Part shown: piece by piece, positions 17,808 to 27,389 of the stretch
Layout of the letters: every line of letters begins with the position of its first letter
Position numbering within the stretch: the stretch's first letter is position 1
Assembly: GCF_009711045.1 (NCBI RefSeq)
Contig: NZ_WMJX01000004.1
Span: 1,259-65,258, forward strand
Length of the DNA: 64,000 nt
Direction of reading: 5' to 3'
Source of the DNA: Myroides albus
GTDB taxonomy: Bacteria; Bacteroidota; Bacteroidia; Flavobacteriales; Flavobacteriaceae
Notes under the pieces: model-generated
What the model saw: only the letters and a program-made list of their open reading frames with translations
Databases searched by the model: none
Told to the model about the DNA's origin: nothing
Made by a program: the position numbers and the translations under genes

Positions 17808-17928
17808 GTTTTACATATCTATTAAATAATAATCAGGCATTATTTTATATAAATAAATAATTATGTTAAAATAAATAGAAAAACAGTGTTTGCTTAAGTT
17901 TATAGATGATTTTATTTGAATTATTGAT

Positions 17929-17936
17929 TATATTTG
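17929..17936 (+). promoter_or_regulatory. -7 promoter box of the TlpA-like gene
   Basis: TATATTTG, a full TAnnTTTG match 19 bases before the ATG at 17956. Confidence 0.5.
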
Positions 17937-17955
17937 GTTTTGACAAGATGAGAAA

Positions 17956-18522
17956 ATGAAAGAAAAGAAAAGTAAACTTCGACTATTATCAAATATCCTT
18001 TTTTTTGGAATATTAATTGTTATCCTTTTTACGCCTTTGGGAACAAGTGTTAAAGTGTGGGTTAATCAATTAGTCGCCATGAGTCCATCATTGGAAAATG
18101 AAAGTGATTTTGAGAAAGTAGTTTACAATGGTTGGGAGGTCTTAGATAGTCAAGGAAATAAGGTCGACTTTTCTGATTTGGATGGCAAAGTTGTAATTGT
18201 TAATTTTTGGGCAACATGGTGTCCTCCTTGTATAGCAGAAAAACCAAGTTTTCAAGAATTGTATGATGACTATAAAGATAAAGTAGTCTTTATGTTTATC
18301 ACAAATGAAGATAAAGATAAGGTTAAGGTTTTTCAGGATAAGTACAATTATTCATTGCCTGTATTCTATGAAGTAGCTAATACGCCAGTAATGCTTTTTT
18401 CAAAGTCTATTCCTGCGACTTATGTCATAGATAAAAAGGGTAATATTGTTGTAAGAAAGTTTAGGGCAGCAGATTGGAACAGTTCTAAGTTTAGAGTTGA
18501 GTTAGACTCTTTGTTGAAGTAA
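17956..18522 (+). CDS. Membrane-anchored TlpA-family thioredoxin
   Basis: A 188-aa thiol-disulfide oxidoreductase. Residues about 9-30 (LSNILFFGILIVILFTPLGT) anchor it in the membrane with the catalytic domain outside. The thioredoxin fold (about 55-188) has the redox motif NFWATWCPPCIAEKPSF (Cys about 91 and 94) and the cis-proline segment SIPATYVIDKKG. TlpA/ResA relatives reduce apocytochrome c or other periplasmic thiols; the partner here is unknown. It has its own promoter and a strong terminator. Confidence 0.9.
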   Translation: MKEKKSKLRLLSNILFFGILIVILFTPLGTSVKVWVNQLVAMSPSLENESDFEKVVYNGWEVLDSQGNKVDFSDLDGKVVIVNFWATWCPPCIAEKPSFQELYDDYKDKVVFMFITNEDKDKVKVFQDKYNYSLPVFYEVANTPVMLFSKSIPATYVIDKKGNIVVRKFRAADWNSSKFRVELDSLLK

Positions 18523-18545
18523 TTAAGCTTTTGCACTATAAATAA

Positions 18546-18581
18546 AGCCTTGTAAGTAATGCTACTTACAAGGCTTTTTTA
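18546..18581 (+). terminator. Terminator of the TlpA-like gene
   Basis: Stem of at least 12 bp (18547-18558 with 18563-18574), loop ATGC, then T6. Confidence 0.9.
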
Positions 18582-18682
18582 TTAGATTGTTCTTTGTGTG
18601 TTAGTCTTTTTTTAATCGATGAATAAGATAATCATGGACTTTTACCCCATGAGCAAAGTGACCATTATATGTAATAGATATA

Positions 18683-18713
18683 AAAAAAGGGAACTGCATT
18701 AGCAGCTCCCTTT
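18683..18713 (-). terminator. Terminator of metK
   Basis: Minus-strand stem AGGGAGCTGC/GCAGTTCCCT with one G-U pair, followed by T7, about 22 bases after the metK stop. Confidence 0.85.
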
Positions 18714-18735
18714 ATACTGATGTATGTAATTCAAT

Positions 18736-20025
18736 TTATATATTGAATGCTTTTTTGATATCCTCAACTCTATCTAATTTTTCCCAAGTGAATAGTTCAA
18801 CTTGAATCTCTTTTACATCTCCACCTGGTCGAGTGAAAGTTTTAGTAACGACTTGTGGTTTTCTTCCCATATGTCCATAAGCAGCCGTTTCACTGTAAAT
18901 AGGGTTTCTCAGTTTTAAGCTTGTTTCGATAAAGTATGGTCTTAGGTCAAATAGTTCACTTACTTTCTTGGCAATTTCACCGTCGGTTAAGTTAACTTTA
19001 GAAGTACCATAAGTATTTACATAAACTCCAGTAGGCTTAGCTACACCGATGGCATAAGAAACTTGAACAAGTACTTCATCGGCAACACCTGCAGCAACTA
19101 AGTTTTTAGCTATATGACGTGTTGCGTATGCGGCACTTCTATCTACTTTACTTGGATCTTTTCCTGAGAATGCTCCACCACCGTGAGCTCCTTTACCGCC
19201 ATAAGTATCAACGATAATTTTTCTTCCAGTTAATCCAGTATCCCCGTGAGGTCCTCCAATAACAAAAACACCTGTAGGATTGATTAGGTATTCAATGTCG
19301 GCGTTTTCAAATAAGTATTGATATTGTGGATACTTTGCAAGTACTCTTGGAATAAGAATATCAATGATATCCTTTTCTATAATAGATTGCATTTGTTTTT
19401 CAGCGTCAGCTTTTGCAGCAGCAGACTTATCTACTGGTTTGATAAAGTCATCATGCTGAGTAGAAAGTACAATAGTGACAATGCGAACTGGTTTGTTATT
19501 ATTGTCATATTCTAAAGTCACTTGACTTTTTGCATCAGGTCTAAGATAAGTGATTTGCTTTTGCTCTCTTCTTAAACCTGCTAATTCTTGTAATAATTTG
19601 TGTGATAAGTCTAATGCAAGAGGCATATAATCTTCTGTCTCTATTGTTGCATAACCAAACATCATCCCTTGGTCCCCAGCTCCTTGATCTTCTTTTGATG
19701 CACGGTCAACTCCTTGATTAATATCTGCTGATTGTTCGTGTATTGCAGATAATATTCCACACGAGTTTGCCTCAAACATATATTCACTTTTGGTGTATCC
19801 AATACGTTGGATTACATCTCTTGCAATTTGTTGAACGTCAAGATAAGTTTTAGACTTAACTTCTCCTGCTAAAACAACTTGACCAGTAGTAACTAATGTT
19901 TCACAAGCTACTTTTGATTCAGAGTCAAAAGCTAAGAAATTGTCAATTAGAGCATCAGAAATTTGATCTGCAATTTTATCAGGATGTCCTTCACTTACAG
20001 ATTCGGATGTAAAGTAATAAGCCAT
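18736..20025 (-). CDS. metK: S-adenosylmethionine synthetase
   Basis: Cytosolic enzyme that makes SAM from methionine and ATP. At 429 aa it is longer than E. coli MetK (384), as usual in flavobacteria. Key motifs: [16 protein letters not shown] (about 14-29, the methionine/ATP site), [12 protein letters not shown] (about 115-126) and the phosphate-binding loop [19 protein letters not shown] (about 281-299). It is monocistronic with promoter, a SAM-II-type riboswitch leader and terminator all visible, so the product feeds back on its own gene. Confidence 0.97.
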   Translation of the reverse strand: MAYYFTSESVSEGHPDKIADQISDALIDNFLAFDSESKVACETLVTTGQVVLAGEVKSKTYLDVQQIARDVIQRIGYTKSEYMFEANSCGILSAIHEQSADINQGVDRASKEDQGAGDQGMMFGYATIETEDYMPLALDLSHKLLQELAGLRREQKQITYLRPDAKSQVTLEYDNNNKPVRIVTIVLSTQHDDFIKPVDKSAAAKADAEKQMQSIIEKDIIDILIPRVLAKYPQYQYLFENADIEYLINPTGVFVIGGPHGDTGLTGRKIIVDTYGGKGAHGGGAFSGKDPSKVDRSAAYATRHIAKNLVAAGVADEVLVQVSYAIGVAKPTGVYVNTYGTSKVNLTDGEIAKKVSELFDLRPYFIETSLKLRNPIYSETAAYGHMGRKPQVVTKTFTRPGGDVKEIQVELFTWEKLDRVEDIKKAFNI

Positions 20026-20049
20026 AGTAATTATTATTTTTAAAGTTGT

Positions 20050-20139
20050 AAAAAATAGAGGAAATGGCTAAAGGGGAGATAAATACACTTCTGCTTTAGC
20101 ATTTTTTACCGAGGTTGCAATCAGTTCAAATTTTTCCTC
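20050..20139 (-). promoter_or_regulatory. SAM-II-type riboswitch in the metK leader
   Basis: Read on the minus strand, the aptamer (20139-20091) shows every SAM-II landmark in order: P1 GAGG (20139-20136) with CCTC (20114-20111); loop motif ATTTG; the P2 5' strand CTGATTGCA; linker GGTAAA; and the P2 3' segment TGCTAAAGCAG, where CTG/CAG and GCA/TGC pair as a pseudoknot. GCTAAA is the hallmark of the class. Downstream, CTTTAGC (20073-20067) and TTTCCTC (20064-20058) can pair instead with GCTAAAG and GAGGAAA of the aptamer, followed by T6 (20055-20050). It sits directly at the predicted 5' end of the metK transcript. Regulation by SAM is inferred from motif and gene. Confidence 0.85.
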
Positions 20140-20154
20140 CTGTTTATTGTGATG

Positions 20155-20186
20155 CAAATGTATTAACTATTTTAGTATCAATGCAA
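20155..20186 (-). promoter_or_regulatory. Promoter of metK
   Basis: Minus-strand TTG (20186-20184), a 21-base spacer and TACATTTG (20162-20155): a complete Bacteroidota promoter whose start point lies just upstream of the riboswitch. Confidence 0.8.
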
Positions 20187-20376
20187 TTTTTTTTACAATT
20201 TATATTATTGTTAACTATTGTTGATTTTCTTACTTCTATTTCGCAAAGCAATTTAATATTAAAAGTAAATAGAAAAGATGGTTTGAATATGTGAAGTAAA
20301 AATATTGATATATTGCATAATCGGTAAAAATTACAAACTAAAATACGAATAATATATTTTAGGGTGTATTTTTCCC

Positions 20377-20384
20377 TACATTTG
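20377..20384 (+). promoter_or_regulatory. -7 promoter box of the carbonic anhydrase pair
   Basis: TACATTTG, a full TAnnTTTG match 34 bases before the ATG at 20418. The -33 region is not clear. Confidence 0.55.
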
Positions 20385-20417
20385 CTATCAAATTATAGAA
20401 TTGAAAACAATTAAGTA

Positions 20418-21059
20418 ATGAGATTACACAATATAGAGGATCAAAAGTCTTTAACACCAGAGTTAGCATTGTCATTTCTAAAAGAAGGAAATAAACGTTT
20501 TGTTGCTAATTTAAAGGCTCATAGTAACTTATTAGAGCAAGTTAACGACACACAAGCTAATCAGTTTCCTTTTGCTATTATTTTAAGCTGTATAGACAGC
20601 AGAACTTCGGCAGAATTGATATTTGATCAAGGATTAGGTGATATATTTAGTACTCGTATTGCAGGAAATGTATTGAACAACGATATAATCGGTTCAATGG
20701 AGTTTGCTTGTAAGCTTGCAGGTTCTAAGTTAATTGTTGTATTAGGACATTCTCATTGTGGGGCAATTACTGGTGCTTGTCACGGAACAGAATTGGGGCA
20801 TTTAACTGATTTGTTAGCGAAGGTTAAACCTTCTATTGAGTATGTGAAACAAAACAATAAAGATTTAGATATTCATTCTAAGGAAGCTGTGGATAAAGTA
20901 GCTTTTCATAATGTTGAGTATACCATCGATCACATTCTCAATAAAAGTACCGTTTTAAAACAAATGTATGAACAAGGCGAGATAGGTATTGTAGGTGCGT
21001 TTTATAAGGTGGAAACTGGAGAAGTAGATTTTGTAAAGGAAATGTTTGTAAAAAAATAG
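20418..21059 (+). CDS. Beta-class carbonic anhydrase (first of two)
   Basis: A 213-aa zinc enzyme that interconverts carbon dioxide and bicarbonate. The zinc ligands and dyad are in LSCIDSRTSAELIF (the CxDxR motif, about residue 52) and GHSHCGAITGACHG (the HxxC motif, about 108-111). Other family segments are FSTRIAGNVLNND and MEFACKLAGSKLIVVLGHS. No signal peptide is obvious, so it is probably cytosolic. It is the first gene of a two-gene unit with a second, clearly different beta-carbonic anhydrase 5 bases downstream. It is divergent from metK. Confidence 0.93.
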   Translation: MRLHNIEDQKSLTPELALSFLKEGNKRFVANLKAHSNLLEQVNDTQANQFPFAIILSCIDSRTSAELIFDQGLGDIFSTRIAGNVLNNDIIGSMEFACKLAGSKLIVVLGHSHCGAITGACHGTELGHLTDLLAKVKPSIEYVKQNNKDLDIHSKEAVDKVAFHNVEYTIDHILNKSTVLKQMYEQGEIGIVGAFYKVETGEVDFVKEMFVKK

Positions 21060-21064
21060 TTGTT

Positions 21065-21715
21065 TTGAAACACAATGATTTTTATTTAAAAATACTTGAG
21101 AATAATAAAGCTTGGGTTGAGGAGAAGTTAGCTATCAACCCAAATTATTTCAAGCGTTTGTCTGAAAGACAAACACCACCTGTATTGTGGATTGGCTGTT
21201 CGGATAGCCGTGTTCCTGCAAATGAAATTATTGGTGCAGAACCTGGGGATGTGTTTGTCCATAGAAATATTGCCAATATGGTCATTCATTCAGACATGAA
21301 TATGTTGAGTGTTTTAGATTATGCTGTGAATATTCTCAAAGTGACTAATATTATAGTATGTGGACATTACGGATGTGGAGGTGTTTTAGCAGCAATGAAG
21401 AATGAATCTTATGGTTTGATAGATAACTGGATTCGCCATATAAAAACTGTTTACAGACTACACAATGTGGAACTTGATCAGATAGATGATGAAGTTGTAC
21501 GATTTAATCGCTTTGTAGAATTGAATGTTCAGGAACAAGTTTATGACTTGGCAAAGACGTCAATTGTACAAGGTGCATGGGCAAGACAACAGGATCTAAG
21601 TATACACGGATGGGTTTATGGACTCAATTCTGGATATGTGACAGATTTAGAGGTTAATGTTACCAATAATCAAGACCTTGATGAGGTTTATCAATTGCGT
21701 TTTAAAAAGATTTAA
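21065..21715 (+). CDS. can: Beta-class carbonic anhydrase (second of two)
   Basis: A 216-aa enzyme of the E. coli Can type. The motifs are WIGCSDSRVPANEI (about residue 44) and CGHYGCGGVLAAM (about 101-105), giving the usual Cys-Asp-Arg and His-Cys zinc set. The start codon appears to be TTG at 21065, since no ATG lies near the N-terminus in frame and the protein begins at the usual place (HNDFYLKILENNKAWVEEKL). It is only 5 bases behind the first carbonic anhydrase, so the two are co-transcribed. Its end overlaps the end of the convergent LETM1-related gene by 4 bases. Confidence 0.93.
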   Translation: MKHNDFYLKILENNKAWVEEKLAINPNYFKRLSERQTPPVLWIGCSDSRVPANEIIGAEPGDVFVHRNIANMVIHSDMNMLSVLDYAVNILKVTNIIVCGHYGCGGVLAAMKNESYGLIDNWIRHIKTVYRLHNVELDQIDDEVVRFNRFVELNVQEQVYDLAKTSIVQGAWARQQDLSIHGWVYGLNSGYVTDLEVNVTNNQDLDEVYQLRFKKI

Positions 21716-22884
21716 TCCTCCTCTAAATTTTCATTGAATGAACTCGGTAGGAGAGAGGGAATAAAATTAAGGATAATAGGCAAAATGATTGTACCTCCTG
21801 GTAATAAAAAGATAGCTAAAGAAGGTATGGTTTTAATAACTTCGATGGTCTGCTTTTTTACAACTTTTTTCTCCTGCGAATTTAAATCGCGATAGGTCGA
21901 ATCCATAAGCAATTTCATCAATTGCTTATTTTTTTGAATTTCTTTTACTAAACGCGTTTTGTTTCTACTCAAAAGGAGCTCGATATTATTGCTTGAGTTA
22001 GTGATTATATTGTTGAATAAAGTTGTGGACTTATAAAAGTGGTATTCGCTATTGTGTTTCACAACAAATTCTTCAAACATGTGCTTGCTTAACGAGTAGA
22101 TATGTTGATTGATATCTAATAGACTAAAAGGTATCTGTTCTAATTTTGGTAGTTCTACCTTCTTAGTTGTATTATTCCATGAATTACAGATTATAAAATC
22201 CGCAAGGCAATTCGCTTCTAAAATGCTTGTAGTTTTTTGAAATTTAAAATCTTCTAAGGAATCAATGGATCTTGATAGTAATGCAATAAGACTTTGGTCT
22301 TGCTCGTTTTTAATTTCTTTATTTTGTTTGAATTGCAGTAAAAGAGCAATCAGTGTACCAATAAAGTTTTGACTAAATGCTTTAGGTGTTACTTGATCAG
22401 GGTTGTTTAAAAAGTGTTCGAAGCTAATTACATCAGAACAAAGAATTATCTTATTGAGTATAAAATCATTTGATTTTGAGTTAGAAAAGAAATGTTCTTT
22501 CCATCTCATTGTAAAGATATTTTCAAGTTTAGCATAAGCATTTTTATCTTGAAAGAAAGAAGATAAGTAATTGTTTTTGTGGGGTATTAACAAGGTGTAA
22601 AACTCGATGACTTTTTCTATAAAGGCATTTGGATCGGCAGAATTGCTATTGATCTGGTAAACTTTGTAAAATAACTGTAGAACTGTGATTTTTGATAGTT
22701 CTTCTTGTGTATACTTAAACTCCTTGAATATAGAAGGTAGGGCGTTAATATCGATTATTCCGAAACTAAAACCAATAGCTCTTATTTCTTCAACTAATAG
22801 ATCAATATTAGTAGCACTAAATATGTTGTACTTGTCTATTTCTGCTATGTATTTATTAATCCAACCGTTTGTACTTGGGTTCAT
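21712..22884 (-). CDS. LETM1-related protein
   Basis: A 390-aa protein whose last ~70 residues carry the LETM1-like signature: basic SQEKKVVKKQTIEVIKTIPS, then LAIFLLPGGTIILPIILNF and IPSLLPSSF. The long N-terminal part is helical and unrecognised. In flavobacteria such proteins are annotated as LETM1-related, sometimes 'biofilm-associated'. Mitochondrial LETM1 is an inner-membrane protein of cation/proton exchange. Whether this bacterial protein transports ions is unknown; only one short hydrophobic stretch is present. It follows the RimB-RimK fusion gene on the same strand with a hairpin between. Confidence 0.75.
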   Translation of the reverse strand: MNPSTNGWINKYIAEIDKYNIFSATNIDLLVEEIRAIGFSFGIIDINALPSIFKEFKYTQEELSKITVLQLFYKVYQINSNSADPNAFIEKVIEFYTLLIPHKNNYLSSFFQDKNAYAKLENIFTMRWKEHFFSNSKSNDFILNKIILCSDVISFEHFLNNPDQVTPKAFSQNFIGTLIALLLQFKQNKEIKNEQDQSLIALLSRSIDSLEDFKFQKTTSILEANCLADFIICNSWNNTTKKVELPKLEQIPFSLLDINQHIYSLSKHMFEEFVVKHNSEYHFYKSTTLFNNIITNSSNNIELLLSRNKTRLVKEIQKNKQLMKLLMDSTYRDLNSQEKKVVKKQTIEVIKTIPSLAIFLLPGGTIILPIILNFIPSLLPSSFNENLEED

Positions 22885-22904
22885 ATCTATACAATTTTAA
22901 ACAA

Positions 22905-22933
22905 GTAGTGATAGCTAAATTAACTATCACTAC
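22905..22933. terminator. Hairpin between the RimK fusion gene and the LETM1-related gene
   Basis: Perfect 10-bp stem GTAGTGATAG/CTATCACTAC with a 9-base loop. On the minus strand it lies after the RimK stop with a modest T-rich tail; on the plus strand a T5 run follows. Probable terminator or attenuator. Confidence 0.55.
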
Positions 22934-22942
22934 CTTTTTAAT

Positions 22943-24307
22943 TTACCATTTTACTTGTTTCTCTATTGCTTTAATCATTTCTGAGGCAATATCTTTATTA
23001 GTAGCGCCTTCTATACCTTCTAATCCTGGTGAGGAGTTAACTTCAAGTAATAAAGGACCTTTTGCTGATCTAATAATATCTACTCCAGCAACTTTAAGGT
23101 TCATTGCCTTAGCTGCTTTGATGGCGATTCTTTTCTCCTCTGGTGTAACTTTAATTATCGATGCGGTACCTCCTAAGTGGATATTGGCTCTAAATTCTCC
23201 AGGCACTGCTTCTCGTTGTATTGCAGCTACTACTTTACCATCAACAACAAAGCATCTGATGTCTTTACCATTGGCCTCCTTTATAAATTCTTGAACAAGA
23301 ATATTGGCATTTAAACTTTTAAAAGCATTAATAACACTTTCTGCGGCTTTCTTTGTTTCTGCGAGTACAACACCTTTACCTTGTGTACCTTCCAGTAATT
23401 TAACTATTAAAGGACTTCCCCCAACCATTTTGATTAGATCATTAGTATCTAAAGGAGAATTGGCAAACCCTGTAGTGGGAATGTCAATACCGTTATTTAG
23501 GAGCAACTGTAGTGAAAAAAGTTTATCTCTTGATTGTGCAATTGCAGCAGCACTATTCAAACTGTATACTTTTAGGGACTCGAAATGTCTAGTTAAGGCA
23601 CATCCGTAGTATGTCATACTTGGGCGAATTCTTGGAATCACAGCATCAAAGTCATTAAGTACTCGACCTCCACGATAGTGAATTTCTGGCTGATTCGCAT
23701 CTAATTTCATATAACAGTACTTTAAATTAAGAAAGTGCATTTCATGACCTCTTAATTCCCCTGCTTCAATAATTCTCTTATTGCTGTATAATTCAGGATT
23801 ACTTGCTAACAGTCCTATTCTAAGTCCTTTTCTATCAACTTTATTTTTACTGTAGTATTCATCGAGTTTTTCAGAAGTTGGTTGACCTAATAAGAAGTGT
23901 TTTTCAGGATCAACTAATATTTTACCACTCATCGCTTCTCTTCCAAGAAGCATGCGGTATCCCATCGAATCTCTATTTGTTAGTGTAAGTTCTATTTCCC
24001 AAGGAGTTTCATTTAACACGATGTCAGTGCGAATAACATAGCGCGATTCTCTTGATCCACTAGAGCTTTTTACAATTCTTTTATCAATTACTTTAGCTTC
24101 ACAACTAATGATTGTTTTCCCATTGTTTTGAAGAGGATTGATGTCGAATTTTACCCATTTATCTCCATCCTTTTCAAATGGAATAATATTAACTGCGTGT
24201 AATGCAGAAGTTTTCGCTCCAGAATCAACTCGAGCTTTAATTGCAGGAATTTTAAAAGTAGGAAAAGAGCACCACTCTTCACTACCAACAATAACTTTAT
24301 CTAACAT
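22943..24307 (-). CDS. rimK: Fusion of RimB-like retropepsin domain and RimK ATP-grasp ligase
   Basis: A 454-aa two-domain protein. Residues 1-140 match the RimB/putative ATP-dependent zinc protease family, a retropepsin-like fold, with the [11 protein letters not shown] motif (Asp28) and MLLGREAM. Residues about 158-454 are a RimK-type ATP-grasp glutamate ligase: [36 protein letters not shown] and [15 protein letters not shown] (the metal-binding Asn/Glu). RimK adds glutamates to ribosomal protein S6 and RimB trims them in systems where they are separate genes. The fusion links writer and eraser-like activities in one chain. The substrate here is not proven. Confidence 0.88.
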   Translation of the reverse strand: MLDKVIVGSEEWCSFPTFKIPAIKARVDSGAKTSALHAVNIIPFEKDGDKWVKFDINPLQNNGKTIISCEAKVIDKRIVKSSSGSRESRYVIRTDIVLNETPWEIELTLTNRDSMGYRMLLGREAMSGKILVDPEKHFLLGQPTSEKLDEYYSKNKVDRKGLRIGLLASNPELYSNKRIIEAGELRGHEMHFLNLKYCYMKLDANQPEIHYRGGRVLNDFDAVIPRIRPSMTYYGCALTRHFESLKVYSLNSAAAIAQSRDKLFSLQLLLNNGIDIPTTGFANSPLDTNDLIKMVGGSPLIVKLLEGTQGKGVVLAETKKAAESVINAFKSLNANILVQEFIKEANGKDIRCFVVDGKVVAAIQREAVPGEFRANIHLGGTASIIKVTPEEKRIAIKAAKAMNLKVAGVDIIRSAKGPLLLEVNSSPGLEGIEGATNKDIASEMIKAIEKQVKW

Positions 24308-24570
24308 ATAATGATATTATGTTGCGAATGTAGTACAATAAATATAATGCTTTTATATCTGTATGTAAAAAAATAGTAAAATTTAACTCTTTAATATATT
24401 GTGTTTTACGATTTAGTCTTTTCAATAGATAGGTAATCATTTGTGGAAGTGGATTTACTTAAGTGTTTTTTATATTGAAATAGCGAAAGGAATTGTGTTT
24501 AGATTACTATTTCTAATTGCTAAATAGACCAAAAGTTGATGAAAGTAGGAATCCTTAGATAGTTATATAA

Positions 24571-24597
24571 AAAAATAGCCTACTAATTAGTAGGCTT
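24571..24597 (-). terminator. Terminator of clpC overlapping its stop codon
   Basis: Palindrome AGCCTACTAATTAGTAGGCT (24577-24596) followed on the minus strand by ATTTTTTT. The last codons and stop of clpC lie inside the hairpin. Confidence 0.85.
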
Positions 24598-27138
24598 ATT
24601 TTTTTCAGTATCAATTGATATTTTTAATTCTTCTTTATTTTCTCCCAGGTTCATTGATATATTATCACCTAAGGAAATCTTCGAATTTACAATTTCTTCA
24701 GCAAGAGGATCTTCTATGTACTTTTGAATAGCTCTTTTAAGAGGTCTTGCTCCATATTGTTTGTCGTAACCTTTCTCGGCGATAAAATCTTTAGCTTCCG
24801 TACTCAATGTAAGTGTGTAGCCAAGATCTTCAATTCGCTTGTAAAGTTTAGATAACTCTATATCAATAATTAAATCGATATCACTTTTCTCAAGTGCATT
24901 GAAAACAACGATATCATCGATTCTGTTTAAAAACTCTGGAGCAAAGGCTTTTTTAAGCGCATTTTCGATAACTGATTTAGAGTTTTGATCGGTTTGTTCT
25001 TTTCTGGCTTGAGTTCCGAATCCAACTCCTTGTCCAAAGTCTTTTAATTGACGTGCACCTATGTTAGAAGTCATGATAATGATTGTATTTCTAAAATCAA
25101 CTTTTCTACCAAGGCTATCAGTTAAGTGGCCGTCGTCAAGAACTTGTAATAAGGTGTTGAATACATCTGGATGTGCTTTCTCAATTTCATCAAATAAAAT
25201 AACAGAGTAAGGTTTTCTTCTTACTTTTTCAGTTAGTTGACCACCTTCTTCATATCCTACATAACCTGGAGGTGCACCTACTAATCTAGATACAGCAAAT
25301 TTCTCCATGTATTCACTCATGTCGATACGCAATAAAGCCTCTTCAGAATCAAACATTTCTTTAGCAATCACTTTAGCTAATTGCGTTTTACCTACCCCTG
25401 TTTGGCCTAAGAATATAAAAGAACCAATAGGTCTGTTAGGGTCTTTTAAACCAGCTCTATTTCTTTGTATTGCTTTTGCTATTTTGCTAACAGCTTCATC
25501 TTGTCCGATTACTTTACCTTTTATTAACTGTGGTAGATTTGCCAGTTTAGTAATCTCTTTTTCAGCAATTCTATTAACTGGAATCCCTGTCATCATAGAA
25601 ACAACATCAGCAACATCATCTTCAGTAACGGTAATCTTATTAGTTTTAACGTCTTCCTCCCAGCTGTTTTGTGCAGAAGCTAAGTCTTTTTCTAATTGTT
25701 TTTCATCGTCTCTTAAGCCTGCAGCTTCTTCGTATTTTTGTTTTTTGACCATTTCATTCTTTTCTTCGCGAACTTCTTCAAGTCGTTTTTCTAAGTCAAG
25801 AATATTTTGTGGTACATTGATATTTGTAATGTGAACACGTGAACCAACTTCGTCAAGAGCGTCAATAGCTTTATCAGGTAAGAATCTATCGCTCATGTAT
25901 CTGTTAGTTAACTTCACACAAGCCTCGATTGCTTCGGGTGTATAAGTTACATTGTGATGAGATTCGTATTTTTCTTTAATGTTGTTCAAGATAATGATTG
26001 TCTCATCTACGGTTGTAGGTTCAACAATAACTTTTTGAAACCTTCTTTCTAAAGCTCCATCTTTTTCGATATGTTGTCTAAACTCATCTAAAGTAGTTGC
26101 GCCAATACATTGAATTTCACCACGAGCTAAAGCAGGTTTAAACATATTAGAGGCATCTAAAGAACCAGTAGCTCCACCAGCACCAACAATTGTGTGAATT
26201 TCATCAATGAAAAGAATAATATCATCATTTTTTTCAAGCTCATTCATCACTGCCTTCATTCTCTCCTCAAACTGACCTCTATATTTTGTTCCCGCAACTA
26301 AACTTGCTAAATCAAGTGTTACAACTCGTTTGTTATATAGAACTCTTGATACTTTCTTTTGAATAATGCGCAAAGCAAGTCCTTCAGCAATAGCAGATTT
26401 ACCAACTCCAGGCTCTCCAATCAAAAGCGGGTTGTTTTTTTTGCGTCTACTTAAAATTTGTGAAACACGTTCTATTTCTTTATCACGGCCAACAACAGGA
26501 TCTAACTTTCCATTCTCAGCCATTTCAGTTAAATCTCTACCAAAATTATCTAATACTGGAGTTTTTGTACGCTTAGATGTTTTTGTAGAAGAGCTGTCAG
26601 TTTTGTCAGTATTTTTACTGTCATCTTGTCCTTCTTCATCAAAAGTTTCTGCTTTTGGTTGTTCTGTAATGTCCTCTTGATCAAAGATACTTGTAGCATC
26701 TTGTTGACTTAAGTATTCTTGTTTTACAGCATCGTACGTAACTTTAAGTTTGGTTAGTATTTGAGCTGTAGGATCATCACTGTTTTTTAGAATACACAAT
26801 AGCAAATGAGCTGTATTTATCTCGTTGTTTTTAAATAGCTTAACTTCTAAGTAAGTTAGCCTAAGTGCTCTTTCTGCTTGTTTAGTTAAATGCAGGGAAG
26901 CCTTTTCATTTAAAGGGTTTAGACCTGTTGTATTTGGATTTAAAGCTTCTATTTTATGTCGTAGAAAATCTACATCTATATCTAAATTGTTTAAAATATT
27001 TGATGCTTCACCTTGTTCAACTCTCAGTAGCCCTAATATAAGATGCTCTGTACCAATAAAGTCATGACCAAGTCTTAAGGCTTCGTCTTTACTGTAAGAA
27101 ATTACATCTTTAACTTCTTGTGAAAAATTATCGTCCAT
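24583..27138 (-). CDS. clpC: ClpC, AAA+ unfoldase of the Clp protease
   Basis: An 851-aa Hsp100 ATPase that unfolds proteins and feeds them to ClpP. It has Clp N-domain repeats (about 1-140), an acidic Ser/Thr/Lys-rich linker (about 150-195), AAA-1 with Walker [10 protein letters not shown] (241-249) and Walker [10 protein letters not shown], and a UVR-type coiled segment (about 455-490, [20 protein letters not shown]), which defines ClpC rather than ClpA. AAA-2 follows with Walker [10 protein letters not shown] and the ClpP-docking VGF loop (QGVGFGTQ). Length and order are normal. It is divergent from gyrA. The unusually Ser/Thr-rich linker is a lineage feature of uncertain meaning. Confidence 0.95.
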   Translation of the reverse strand: MDDNFSQEVKDVISYSKDEALRLGHDFIGTEHLILGLLRVEQGEASNILNNLDIDVDFLRHKIEALNPNTTGLNPLNEKASLHLTKQAERALRLTYLEVKLFKNNEINTAHLLLCILKNSDDPTAQILTKLKVTYDAVKQEYLSQQDATSIFDQEDITEQPKAETFDEEGQDDSKNTDKTDSSSTKTSKRTKTPVLDNFGRDLTEMAENGKLDPVVGRDKEIERVSQILSRRKKNNPLLIGEPGVGKSAIAEGLALRIIQKKVSRVLYNKRVVTLDLASLVAGTKYRGQFEERMKAVMNELEKNDDIILFIDEIHTIVGAGGATGSLDASNMFKPALARGEIQCIGATTLDEFRQHIEKDGALERRFQKVIVEPTTVDETIIILNNIKEKYESHHNVTYTPEAIEACVKLTNRYMSDRFLPDKAIDALDEVGSRVHITNINVPQNILDLEKRLEEVREEKNEMVKKQKYEEAAGLRDDEKQLEKDLASAQNSWEEDVKTNKITVTEDDVADVVSMMTGIPVNRIAEKEITKLANLPQLIKGKVIGQDEAVSKIAKAIQRNRAGLKDPNRPIGSFIFLGQTGVGKTQLAKVIAKEMFDSEEALLRIDMSEYMEKFAVSRLVGAPPGYVGYEEGGQLTEKVRRKPYSVILFDEIEKAHPDVFNTLLQVLDDGHLTDSLGRKVDFRNTIIIMTSNIGARQLKDFGQGVGFGTQARKEQTDQNSKSVIENALKKAFAPEFLNRIDDIVVFNALEKSDIDLIIDIELSKLYKRIEDLGYTLTLSTEAKDFIAEKGYDKQYGARPLKRAIQKYIEDPLAEEIVNSKISLGDNISMNLGENKEELKISIDTEKNKPTN

Positions 27139-27389
27139 TTTTTATAATATTAAATAGGTGAATATTTATTGTACAGTATAAATGCAAAAAGCATACCTAC
27201 TAAAATATACTGACATAATAGCTAATATGGTGAAAAAAAAGATATTAAAAAAGCAGTGAAATATGTTTTTTTTAAAAATGTATAAACTGTATGCTTTTCT
27301 CTGAAATACTAAAGAAAAAACATGGTATAAAGCTATTAATTCTGTATATTAGCACGTTTAATATTTGAGAATTTTAATTTTATATACTT

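Noticed and set aside
20067-20100. Plus-strand terminator (GCTAAAG/CTTTAGC with T6)
   Set aside because: No plus-strand gene lies upstream to be terminated; the pairing is better explained as the alternative fold of the minus-strand metK riboswitch.
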